A stretch of DNA of 64,000 bases, taken from NCBI RefSeq assembly GCF_900176135.1, contig NZ_FWWW01000057.1, forward strand, positions 1 to 64,000, read 5' to 3'. The notes under the pieces are model-generated. The model saw only the letters and a program-made list of their open reading frames with translations. It was not told the origin of the DNA and searched no databases. Source of the stretch: Hymenobacter roseosalivarius DSM 11622 (GTDB taxonomy: Bacteria > Bacteroidota > Bacteroidia > Cytophagales > Hymenobacteraceae). The translations under genes were made by a program, and so were the position numbers. Each line of letters starts with the position of its first letter. The stretch's first letter is position 1. Of this stretch, positions 8,512-16,234 are shown one piece after another.

Positions 8512-9900
8512 ATGCCTGCTCCTTCTTCCACTGCATCTGCCTTTCTGCCCGTGGTGCCACGCCTGCGGTCATTGCGCAACTCCATCACGCTGGCGGCCAA
8601 CCCGATTCCGGTGCTTGATACTTACCTCAACACGTACGGCGACACCATTGTGGTGTATCTGGGGGGCATTCGGCGTACGGTGCTCACCCGCGATCCTGGC
8701 CTGGTACAGCATATGCTGCAGAAAAACCACCGCAACTACCCCAAGTCCGACTTGTCGCACGGCGTCGCGCGCTACCTCGGCCACGGCCTGCTCACCAGCG
8801 AGGGCAGCTACTGGCTCCGGCAGCGCCGCCTGATTCAGCCCGGCTTCCATCGCCAGCGCATAGCTGGCCTAGTCGCGCTTATGCAGACCGAAATAAATGA
8901 CTGTCTGGAGCCGCTGGAGCGCCAACTAGCCAAGCAGGGCGGCTTTGTGGAAGTAGCCGTGCACGCGCTAATGATCACGACGGCGTTCCGGATTATCGCC
9001 CGCTCGGTGTTTAGTAATAGTCTGGCGGAAAGGCAGTTGCACAGAATGGCCGAGCTGCTGACCGCTATTCAGGCCTTTTATGTGCGCACCGTGCGGCAGC
9101 CGTATCTACGGCCCTGGCAGCACGCCAGGGGGCAATTTCGACGCCACGACCAGCTGGCAGCCGAGCTGCGGGATATCGTGCGCGGCTACATCCGTCAGCG
9201 GAAGGAAGCCAGCGGCCCCGTACCCGACGACCTGCTGCAAATGCTGCTCGATGCGCGCTACGAGGACAACGGCGAGCCCATGACCGAAGAGCAAGTACTC
9301 GACGAGGCGGCTATTCTGCTGGTAGCCGGCCACGAAACCTCCGCCAACGCCTTGTCTTGGATGTGGTATCTGCTGGCCCAACACCCGGAAGTAGTGACCA
9401 AACTGCGCACCGAAATAACCCAGGTGCTCGGCGACCGGCCCGCCACCTTCGCCGATTTGCCTGGCCTGGGTTATTCCCTGCAAGTGATTCAGGAAACTAT
9501 GCGCCTCTACCCGCCTGCCTGGATTCTGGACCGCGTGGCTCAGGAAGATGACACCTACAATGGCCTGGCGCTGCCGAAAGGCACGCTCATCTCAGGATAT
9601 TTGTACGGCATTCACCACTCCGCCAAGCTCTGGGATGAACCCGAAGCCTTCCGCCCCGAGCGCTTCGGTCCCGACCAGGTTCGGCAACAGGTGCCCTACG
9701 CCTACATTCCCTTCGGTGGCGGCCCGCGCCTGTGCATCGGCAATCAGTTTGCCCTCACCGAAATGCAGCTCGTGCTCCTGGAAATGCTGCGCCGCTTCGA
9801 CGTGGAATGGGTTGAACAGCCAGCTATTGACTTGATGCCGCTCATAACACTCCGCCCGCGCCAGGAAATAAAAGTCCGCTTTAGGCGGCACAAGGCCTAA
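8512..9900 (+). CDS. Cytochrome P450
   Basis: Heme-thiolate monooxygenase, soluble, 462 residues. The I-helix oxygen-binding motif AGHETS starts at residue 272, the K-helix ExxR is in QETMRLYPP, the PERF segment is FRPERFG, and the heme loop FGGGPRLCIG carries the axial Cys408. ATG at 8512 is chosen over a TTG two codons earlier. The substrate cannot be told; the N-terminal half resembles bacterial CYP102/CYP4-like fatty-acid hydroxylases in layout. No ferredoxin or reductase gene is adjacent. A copy of the recurrent motif lies at 8661-8667 (YLGGI). Confidence 0.93.
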   Translation: MPAPSSTASAFLPVVPRLRSLRNSITLAANPIPVLDTYLNTYGDTIVVYLGGIRRTVLTRDPGLVQHMLQKNHRNYPKSDLSHGVARYLGHGLLTSEGSYWLRQRRLIQPGFHRQRIAGLVALMQTEINDCLEPLERQLAKQGGFVEVAVHALMITTAFRIIARSVFSNSLAERQLHRMAELLTAIQAFYVRTVRQPYLRPWQHARGQFRRHDQLAAELRDIVRGYIRQRKEASGPVPDDLLQMLLDARYEDNGEPMTEEQVLDEAAILLVAGHETSANALSWMWYLLAQHPEVVTKLRTEITQVLGDRPATFADLPGLGYSLQVIQETMRLYPPAWILDRVAQEDDTYNGLALPKGTLISGYLYGIHHSAKLWDEPEAFRPERFGPDQVRQQVPYAYIPFGGGPRLCIGNQFALTEMQLVLLEMLRRFDVEWVEQPAIDLMPLITLRPRQEIKVRFRRHKA

Positions 9901-9921
9901 CGAAAAAGAGCATTCGTTTTT
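9899..9921 (+). terminator. Weak terminator after P450
   Basis: AACGAA/TTCGTT stem overlapping the stop codon and followed by TTTT. Short stem, so uncertain. Confidence 0.3.
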
Positions 9922-10053
9922 GGGGTCACTCGAACAGTGTCTCCTCGCGTTGTTTAATTGAATGGCGCTACATCAATCGTTCAACGAGAAGACACAAGTA
10001 TGTGTCTCTACCCCGTTTAAGCCGTTTTAGCGGCAGAGCCTCAATGCTGGCGC

Positions 10054-11340
10054 TTACTCCTTCACCAGCTGATCAATCGTCTGGTTGAAATCGGCCACGA
10101 ACTCCTCGTAATACTTGCCCGTGCCTGGTCCCGAAAAGCCGGTGTGAATCTTCCGCACTTCCCCTTTTTTATCCAGAATAATGGTAGTGGGAAAGGCTAA
10201 TACTTTATTGATTTGGGGCAATGCTTTCCCGGCCGCGTCTTTATCGGCAATGCCGGCCACGGCCAGGTCGTAGCCTACATTCAGACGCTCTTTCATTTTG
10301 AGGAGGCGCTGGGAGGCTTTTTTCTGGTCGGGGCTGCGCTCAAAGCCGAGGCCAATTACTTCTACACCGCGGCTCTTGTTCTTCTCGTACCAGGGAGCCA
10401 AAAAGTTGGTTTCGTCCATGCAGTTGGGGCACCAGGAGCCGAGCAACTGCACCACCACTACTTTGCCCCGGTACTTGGGGTCGGAAGGGGAGATGGAGCC
10501 GCCTTCGTAGATGTTGGGAAATTTGAAGTCGAGCTTCTTCTCGCCGGGCTTCAGGAAGGTGAGCGAGTTGGCGTCGGGGAGCTTGGCGTTAGCGTCGAGC
10601 CTGGCGGTCCAGGTTTCGTGGCCGCTTTTGCCGCTGTAGAAGTCGCCGTTGATAATAGTATTGGTGCCGCTGTTGCGCGTAGCGACAAATAGGTACCCGT
10701 GGTTTCCGTCGAAAGTAGAAAGCTGAAGCATATCGCCATTCACCTGGCCATCCAGATACCGATAATCACCGGTAGTCGTAAGGAAAGTGCCGGTTACGTC
10801 GCTACCGTTCTGCTTGAAGACGCCCACCGCGGGATATGTCTGGCCTTCATCATCTTTGAAGGTTACGCTCCAGGTGCCGTCGAAAGAACGCGACGTTTCA
10901 GAGGCGGCGGGGAATGATTTTTGCCCCCCAGCCGTCGCCGCGAACGGCACCCGGTACGGCTCCGGCGCATCGTACTTCACCCAAGCACCCTTCAGCTTAT
11001 CCGCGCCATCGGCCCGCACCACTAAGGCCGCGTCAAACACACCCAGCGTAATCGTCGTTGAGTCGCCGGCCGTGGTAATTTCGTCGAGCTTTAGGCGCTC
11101 CTCGCCGTTGCGCAGGTACACCACCGATTTGCCCCCCACGGCTTCTACATCAAACAAAAACGGAATTTCCTGGCCCTGAGCCGAGAGCACGCCGCGCCAG
11201 GTACCGGGCTTAAGGGCGGAGGCAGATTCATTTTGCACGGCAGCGGTATTTTCGGAGGAGGAATTGGATTGGCAAGCCGCCAGGCCTACGGTCAAGGCAG
11301 CACTTAGTACCAACGAACGAAATGCGAAAGAAAGAGTCAT
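10054..11340 (-). CDS. TlpA-like thioredoxin-fold lipoprotein
   Basis: Exported thiol-disulfide protein, 428 residues from the ATG at 11340. The signal peptide ends in a lipobox (VGLAAC, Cys23). Residues ~45-260 are beta-rich with no recognised catalytic motif; the C-terminal part is a TlpA/ResA thioredoxin fold with VQLLGSWCPNC (Cys304 and Cys307) and the cis-proline region AFPTTIILD. Likely faces the periplasm, reducing or isomerising disulfides. It carries two copies of the recurrent motif (10923, 11131). It is divergent from aconitase. Confidence 0.9.
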   Translation of the reverse strand: MTLSFAFRSLVLSAALTVGLAACQSNSSSENTAAVQNESASALKPGTWRGVLSAQGQEIPFLFDVEAVGGKSVVYLRNGEERLKLDEITTAGDSTTITLGVFDAALVVRADGADKLKGAWVKYDAPEPYRVPFAATAGGQKSFPAASETSRSFDGTWSVTFKDDEGQTYPAVGVFKQNGSDVTGTFLTTTGDYRYLDGQVNGDMLQLSTFDGNHGYLFVATRNSGTNTIINGDFYSGKSGHETWTARLDANAKLPDANSLTFLKPGEKKLDFKFPNIYEGGSISPSDPKYRGKVVVVQLLGSWCPNCMDETNFLAPWYEKNKSRGVEVIGLGFERSPDQKKASQRLLKMKERLNVGYDLAVAGIADKDAAGKALPQINKVLAFPTTIILDKKGEVRKIHTGFSGPGTGKYYEEFVADFNQTIDQLVKE

Positions 11341-11450
11341 GAGGAGGGGCAAATGCAGGAGAAATCGAGACGCAAACCGTGGAGGTAATTTTAAGTTTTA
11401 CCTATGTAGACTCGCAAAGATAAAATGTATGCACCGCAACGCCGGCCGCC

Positions 11451-11458
11451 TATATTTG
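11451..11458 (+). promoter_or_regulatory. Bacteroidota -7 element for aconitase
   Basis: TATATTTG matches TAnnTTTG exactly and lies 49 bases before the ATG. A clear -33 TTTG is not seen. Confidence 0.5.
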
Positions 11459-11507
11459 CGTACTGCTTCTAAGAAGCCTACCACTTTACCCTTTTTCCCT
11501 CCCGACT

Positions 11508-13802
11508 ATGGCGTTTGACTTAGAAATGATTCAGGCCGTGTACGCTGGTATGGGCGAGCGCATCGAAGCCGCCCGCACTGCCGTTGGCCGTCCGCTTACT
11601 CTGACCGAGAAAATTCTGTATTCCCACCTCTACGGCGGCAACGTACAGCAGGCCTACGAGCGTGGCGTTTCCTACGTCGATTTTGCCCCCGACCGCGTGG
11701 CCATGCAGGATGCCACCGCTCAGATGGCCTTGCTCCAATTCATGCAGGCCGGCAAAGACAAAACTGCCGTGCCCAGCACCGTCCACTGCGACCACCTCAT
11801 TCAGGCCCGTGTAGGTGCCGATTCCGACTTGGCTCAGGCCAACGAGGAAAACCGTGAGGTATATGATTTCCTCGCTTCTGTTTCCAATAGATACGGTATC
11901 GGCTTTTGGAAGCCCGGCGCCGGTATTATTCACCAGGTAGTACTCGAGAACTACGCTTTCCCCGGTGGCATGATGATCGGGACCGACTCGCACACGCCAA
12001 ATGCTGGCGGATTGGGAATGATTGCCATCGGCGTTGGCGGGGCCGATGCCGTGGACGTAATGGCCGGCATGGCCTGGGAGCTGAAGTTTCCGAAAGTTAT
12101 TGGCGTGAAGCTGACCGGAAAGCTCAGCGGCTGGACTTCAGCCAAAGACGTAATTCTGCGTGTGGCCGGCATCCTGACCGTGAAAGGCGGCACGGGTGCT
12201 ATTGTCGAGTATTTCGGGGAAGGTGCCAATAACCTCTCGGCTACCGGCAAAGGTACCATCTGCAACATGGGGGCTGAAATCGGGGCTACCACCTCGGTAT
12301 TCAGCTACGACGAGAAGATGGCGGATTATCTGCGCGGCACTAGTCGGGCCGAAATCGCGGACCTCGCCAACGACGTGGCCGCGCACCTACGCGCCGATGA
12401 TGAGGTGTATGCCAACCCTCAGGACTACTACGACCAGCTTATTGAAATAGACCTGAATACGTTGGAGCCCTACGTGAACGGTCCGTTCACGCCGGACGCT
12501 GCCTGGCCAATTTCGCAGTTTGCCGCCGCTGTTCGCGAGAATGGCTGGCCCGCCAAGCTGGAAGTAGGTTTGATCGGTTCGTGCACTAACTCCTCGTACG
12601 AAGACATCACCCGCGCCGCTTCCATCGCCGGCCAGGCCGTGCAAAAAGGCTTAACCGTGAATGCTGAGTTCACCGTAACGCCCGGCTCAGAGCTGGTGCG
12701 CTACACCGTGGAGCGCGACGGTCTGCTCGATACCTTCGCCCAGATGGGCGGCGTGGTACTGGCAAACGCCTGCGGTCCGTGCATCGGCCAGTGGGCGCGG
12801 CACTCCGACGACCCGAAGCGCAAGAACTCAATCATCACAAGCTTCAACCGCAACTTCGCCAAGCGCAACGACGGCAACCCCAACACCCACGCTTTCGTGG
12901 CCTCGCCTGAAATAGTGACGGCCTTCGCCATTGCTGGCGACCTGACGTTCAATCCGCTCACCGACACGCTGGCCACCAAAGACGGCCGCCAGGTGAAGCT
13001 CGACGAGCCCACGGGTGTAGAAATGCCCCCTCAGGGCTACGACGTAGAGGATGCCGGCTACCAGGCCCCCGCCGAGAATGGCTTGGGCGTACAGGTACTC
13101 GTTGACCCGGAGTCCGAGCGTCTGGAGCTGTTGGAGCCCTTCAAGCCCTGGGAAGGCACCGACCTGAAAGGGTTGCGCCTGCTCATCAAAGCCCAGGGCA
13201 AATGCACCACCGACCATATCTCGATGGCTGGCCCGTGGCTGAAATATCGTGGTCATTTGGATAATATTTCCAACAACATGCTCATCGGCGCCATGAATGC
13301 CTTCAACGGCGAGGCAAATGCGGTGAAGGACCAGGTAACCCAGGGCAACCCCTACAATACGGTACCCCAGGTAGCCCGTACCTATAAATCGATGGGTATT
13401 GGAACGGTGGTAGTGGGTGATGAGAACTATGGCGAAGGCTCTTCGCGTGAGCACGCTGCCATGGAACCTCGTCATTTGGGCGTTCGGGCTGTTATCGTGA
13501 AGTCGTTTGCCCGCATTCACGAAACCAACCTGAAGAAGCAGGGCATGCTGGCCCTCACCTTCGTCAACAAGGCTGACTATGACTTGATCGAAGAAAACGA
13601 CACCATCGACATCATCGGTCTGACAAGTTTCGCCCCCGGCAGCCAGATTCAGGCCCGCCTGCACCATGATGATGGCGATACGGATTTGATAAACCTGAAC
13701 CATACCTACAATCAGGGTCAGATTGAATGGTTCAAGGCTGGCTCGGCACTGAACCTGATTCGGTTGAAAGAGTCAGGCGCGGCTCAGATGTCGCAGAAGT
13801 AG
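11508..13802 (+). CDS. acn: Aconitate hydratase (mitochondrial-type)
   Basis: TCA-cycle enzyme converting citrate to isocitrate through a 4Fe-4S cluster. 764 residues, the length of the mitochondrial-type family rather than the ~890-residue AcnA/IRP type. Cluster cysteines lie in GSCTNSS and in [21 protein letters not shown] and the C-terminal swivel-domain motif [11 protein letters not shown] are clear. Transcription likely starts after the -7 element at 11451 and ends at the strong terminator at 13817. Confidence 0.96.
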   Translation: MAFDLEMIQAVYAGMGERIEAARTAVGRPLTLTEKILYSHLYGGNVQQAYERGVSYVDFAPDRVAMQDATAQMALLQFMQAGKDKTAVPSTVHCDHLIQARVGADSDLAQANEENREVYDFLASVSNRYGIGFWKPGAGIIHQVVLENYAFPGGMMIGTDSHTPNAGGLGMIAIGVGGADAVDVMAGMAWELKFPKVIGVKLTGKLSGWTSAKDVILRVAGILTVKGGTGAIVEYFGEGANNLSATGKGTICNMGAEIGATTSVFSYDEKMADYLRGTSRAEIADLANDVAAHLRADDEVYANPQDYYDQLIEIDLNTLEPYVNGPFTPDAAWPISQFAAAVRENGWPAKLEVGLIGSCTNSSYEDITRAASIAGQAVQKGLTVNAEFTVTPGSELVRYTVERDGLLDTFAQMGGVVLANACGPCIGQWARHSDDPKRKNSIITSFNRNFAKRNDGNPNTHAFVASPEIVTAFAIAGDLTFNPLTDTLATKDGRQVKLDEPTGVEMPPQGYDVEDAGYQAPAENGLGVQVLVDPESERLELLEPFKPWEGTDLKGLRLLIKAQGKCTTDHISMAGPWLKYRGHLDNISNNMLIGAMNAFNGEANAVKDQVTQGNPYNTVPQVARTYKSMGIGTVVVGDENYGEGSSREHAAMEPRHLGVRAVIVKSFARIHETNLKKQGMLALTFVNKADYDLIEENDTIDIIGLTSFAPGSQIQARLHHDDGDTDLINLNHTYNQGQIEWFKAGSALNLIRLKESGAAQMSQK

Positions 13803-13816
13803 CATTTTGTTTGCAT

Positions 13817-13854
13817 AAAAAAGCCCCCCCAGATCTATTCTGGGGGGCTTTTTT
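13817..13854 (+). terminator. Motif-type terminator after aconitase
   Basis: AAAAAAG plus seven C plus AGA pairs with TCTGGGGGGCTTTTTT around a 5-base loop. Both arms are copies of the recurrent GCCCCCCAG motif, so it can work in both directions, also for the convergent cupin gene. Confidence 0.9.
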
Positions 13855-13897
13855 ATTTAAGTTTAACACCGCGTATGGGGTGAGTTAACCGTAAGGT

Positions 13898-14257
13898 TTA
13901 TAAAACCTCCAACTCCTTGCGGGTCCGCTCATTTTCCACGTTGCCGGTATTCAGGGTGGTTTTTGGCTCAATCATCATAATCCAGGTTTCGCCTTCGGTG
14001 CGGGGGCGGTGCTCCACGCCTTTCGGTACTACCAGCAGTTCGCCGGGCCGTAGCGCCACAGTTTTGTCGCGAAAGTCCATGAGCAGGGTGCCCTGCACCA
14101 CAATAAACAGCTCGTCCTCGTGCTGGTGGCTGTGCCAGATAAACTCGCCCTGTACCTTGGCAATCTTGATGTGCTGGTCATTCAGCTCGCCAATGATGCG
14201 CGGATTCCAATGGTCATGGAACTGCGCAAATTTTTGATTTAGATTGATGGGCTCCAT
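13898..14257 (-). CDS. Cupin-domain protein
   Basis: 119-residue single-domain cupin. The metal-binding motif 1 is HSHQHEDELFIVVQGTL and motif 2 is LRPGELLVVPKGVEHRP, giving the His/His/Glu/His set typical of metal-binding cupins. Small size and lack of signal peptide suggest a cytoplasmic enzyme or sugar-binding protein; the substrate is unknown. ATG at 14257. It ends close to the bidirectional aconitase terminator. Confidence 0.88.
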   Translation of the reverse strand: MEPINLNQKFAQFHDHWNPRIIGELNDQHIKIAKVQGEFIWHSHQHEDELFIVVQGTLLMDFRDKTVALRPGELLVVPKGVEHRPRTEGETWIMMIEPKTTLNTGNVENERTRKELEVL

Positions 14258-14415
14258 AGAAAGAATGTTAATGTTTGGTTAATCACAGCAATGAATCATA
14301 CCAATTCAGACAAGCAAATAAATCAGCAGTCAGCGGTATCCACGATGTAAGCGAAGGCTATCATTATGGTTTGTGGATCTGAAGCATAGCTGGCGCGAGG
14401 GAATCGTTGAACAAA

Positions 14416-14826
14416 CTAAATGGTTGCTACTGGCTCCAAACGCGCTTCCCGTGGCTTCTGCACCAGGTAATAGTAGAGCAAAGTAAAGAGGCCCAGCAGA
14501 AAAGGAAGTAGCGCCATGTGCTTACCCGTAACGTTGCCCCACACCCGGACGGCTTCGAAGTTGAAAAACTCGCTGATCATCCAGTAGGAGTTGGCACTGA
14601 TCCAGAACACGATGGCCAGATTATGGGCTAGCTCAGCCTTGATGGTGCGAGTGCGCCAGGTAATAATTAGGGCGATACTCAGCGTGGGTATAATCATGCT
14701 GAGAGCCAGGGGTTTCCAAATAATGCACCAGCCAATATCTTTCAGTAGCCAGAAGAGAATATGCATGTTTTCCATGCGGCGGTAAGGAGCTGGAATGCTG
14801 TAAACCTGTTCGGTGGGCTGGTCCAT
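14416..14826 (-). CDS. Small four-helix membrane protein
   Basis: 136 residues with about four hydrophobic helices (IIWKPLALSMIIPTLSIALII, NLAIVFWISANSYWMI, LLPFLLGLFTLLYYYLV and a first weaker one around ILFWLLKDIGWCI). No motif that I recognise. ATG at 14826. An exact -7 element (TATATTTG on the minus strand at 14844-14851) lies 18 bases upstream, supporting the start and showing it is its own transcription unit. Confidence 0.7.
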   Translation of the reverse strand: MDQPTEQVYSIPAPYRRMENMHILFWLLKDIGWCIIWKPLALSMIIPTLSIALIITWRTRTIKAELAHNLAIVFWISANSYWMISEFFNFEAVRVWGNVTGKHMALLPFLLGLFTLLYYYLVQKPREARLEPVATI

Positions 14827-14843
14827 AAGGGGATAATTGTCCC

Positions 14844-14851
14844 CAAATATA
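14844..14851 (-). promoter_or_regulatory. -7 promoter element for the small membrane protein
   Basis: TATATTTG on the minus strand, 18 bases before the ATG at 14826. No good -33 box is seen. Confidence 0.45.
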
Positions 14852-15007
14852 TTCTTCGAAATGCTGGTTGGAATTAAGCAGCGAAAAAAGGGTGTCCTGC
14901 TGCGCTACCTGAAAGCAATGGCCGCCAAGTGAGTAGTGTTCGGGTTTCGTGTAAATGCCCTCAGCACGAAACTGCTCGCAACACGATTAGCCGGCTGCCA
15001 ACAAACC

Positions 15008-15050
15008 CCCAAAAAGAAAAACGGCTGCTCCCGAAACTCGGAAACAGCCG
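15008..15050 (-). terminator. Minus-strand terminator after the 15087 gene
   Basis: On the minus strand CGGCTG/CAGCCG with an inner CCGA/TCGG pairing is followed by TTTTTCTTTTT. It lies 37 bases after the stop of the small gene at 15087 and supports that gene as real. Confidence 0.7.
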
Positions 15051-15086
15051 AAAGCCTAAGGTGGGGTGAGGAGAAATACTGGCCAG

Positions 15087-15335
15087 TTAATTAAGCCACA
15101 CCTGTGCCACCATTTCGAAGCGGTGGGGGGCAAATGCGCCGTAAGGACGCTCGGCGTAGAAGCCGAGAACATGTACCTGGGGCTGCCTCGTACGCGCGTT
15201 CGGAAGCACACGCACCGGATACACCTGCTGCGCCGTAGGCCAGTCGCCGATGTAGTCGGTGGGGCGGCGGCTGTCATCCACGCAACGGGCGTATTGTTGT
15301 ACAGGAAGCGGAGTAGGGAGCTTTACTTTCGACAT
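15087..15335 (-). CDS. Small hypothetical protein
   Basis: 82-residue basic and proline-rich protein (MSKVKLPTPLPVQQYARCVD...) with no recognised motif. Support is contextual: ATG at 15335, an exact -7 element immediately upstream, and a terminator just downstream. One motif copy (15125-15131) is inside it. It is divergent from the UmuD-type gene and shares its intergenic region, so joint control is possible but not shown. Confidence 0.55.
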   Translation of the reverse strand: MSKVKLPTPLPVQQYARCVDDSRRPTDYIGDWPTAQQVYPVRVLPNARTRQPQVHVLGFYAERPYGAFAPHRFEMVAQVWLN

Positions 15336-15338
15336 ATA

Positions 15339-15346
15339 CAAAGATA
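15339..15346 (-). promoter_or_regulatory. -7 element abutting the start of the 15087 gene
   Basis: TATCTTTG on the minus strand ends three bases before the ATG at 15335. Transcription would begin at about the start codon, so the mRNA may be leaderless. Confidence 0.45.
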
Positions 15347-15512
15347 CTAATTTTTCTGATAAACTAAATATATTAGTCTGGTCTTTTTAGGTGAAATTTC
15401 TATGAAGAGCCAACAATTTAAACGTTCTATGCTACGAAAAACGGTTATCTAACTGCTAAAACCTGGTGCTAATCAAATTGTTTAATTAAGCTTTTAAGGT
15501 AGCTAAGCGGAA

Positions 15513-15539
15513 CTATTTACTAATTTATTTAGTAAATAG
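15513..15539. promoter_or_regulatory. Palindrome upstream of umuD, possible operator
   Basis: CTATTTACTAA (15513-15523) pairs exactly with TTAGTAAATAG (15529-15539) around TTTAT. It lies 33 bases before the UmuD-type ATG in an AT-rich region. The symmetry suggests a repressor site, possibly for a damage-responsive regulator; it is not a match to the E. coli LexA box. Confidence 0.4.
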
Positions 15540-15572
15540 CACCCTGGGTAGGTACAAGCCGCCCCCTAGCTG

Positions 15573-16046
15573 ATGAGTGCTGTTCTGATCTATGATTTCC
15601 CGCTGGAGAGCCTGAACCTCGAGCTACCATTTTATGCCTGTCCGATACCGGCTGGCTTCCCCGCGCCCGCCGATGACCATCAGGAAGCGGCCCTCGACTT
15701 ATCCCGCCATCTGTTTGCTAACCCCGCCGCTACCTTTCTGGCGCGCGTCACGGGCGACTCTATGGTTGGGGCTGGCATTTATCCCGGCGACCTGATTGCC
15801 GTTGACCGTGCCCTCGCGCCCACCGATGGGCATATCGTGGTGGCGGTGGTTGATGGGGAGCATACGCTGAAGCGCCTGCGCCTGCGCGGTGACCGCACTT
15901 GGCTCGAAGCCGAAAATGAGGTCTATCCGGCATTGGAGCTGCTGGCGGGGGCACGGCTGGACGTGTGGGGCGTCGTGACGCATGTTATCCACGCGCTGAT
16001 TACCAGGAAATCGGCTTTGGTTCGGTCGCTGCCGCCGCGCCCATAG
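15573..16046 (+). CDS. umuD: UmuD-type S24 self-cleaving peptidase
   Basis: Processed subunit of an SOS translesion polymerase. 157 residues without a DNA-binding domain, which separates it from LexA. Cleavage site Ala27-Gly28 (IPAGFP), nucleophile Ser63 in GDSMVGAGIYPGDL and general base Lys100 in HTLKRLR; each is three residues beyond the E. coli UmuD positions, so the core is intact. No umuC follows: a terminator comes about 100 bases later and then a convergent gene. A distant umuC or another Y-family polymerase would be its partner. Confidence 0.87.
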   Translation: MSAVLIYDFPLESLNLELPFYACPIPAGFPAPADDHQEAALDLSRHLFANPAATFLARVTGDSMVGAGIYPGDLIAVDRALAPTDGHIVVAVVDGEHTLKRLRLRGDRTWLEAENEVYPALELLAGARLDVWGVVTHVIHALITRKSALVRSLPPRP

Positions 16047-16146
16047 CAAGGCATCGGAAGACGCCCTGTATTTGGCGTGAATACATGATGCAGCTAGTCA
16101 ATAAACGAAGCTTAGCCAACCCTGAGCTTGTTTAGCCACGCAAAGA

Positions 16147-16181
16147 GCGCCCGGTTTTGCCGGGCGCCTTTCTGGTTTTTA
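16147..16181 (+). terminator. Terminator after umuD
   Basis: GCGCCCGG (16147-16154) pairs with CCGGGCGC (16160-16167) around a 5-base loop, followed by CTTTCTGGTTTTT. Confidence 0.8.
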
Positions 16182-16234
16182 CACAGGTGACAGGGGAGCT
16201 ACTGGCGGCACTCTTATTGCCTGCGAGGGGAAGC

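Noticed and set aside
12828-13703. Long open frame antisense to aconitase
   Set aside because: It lies wholly opposite a certain gene and has no motif; GC-rich coding DNA often leaves antisense frames open.
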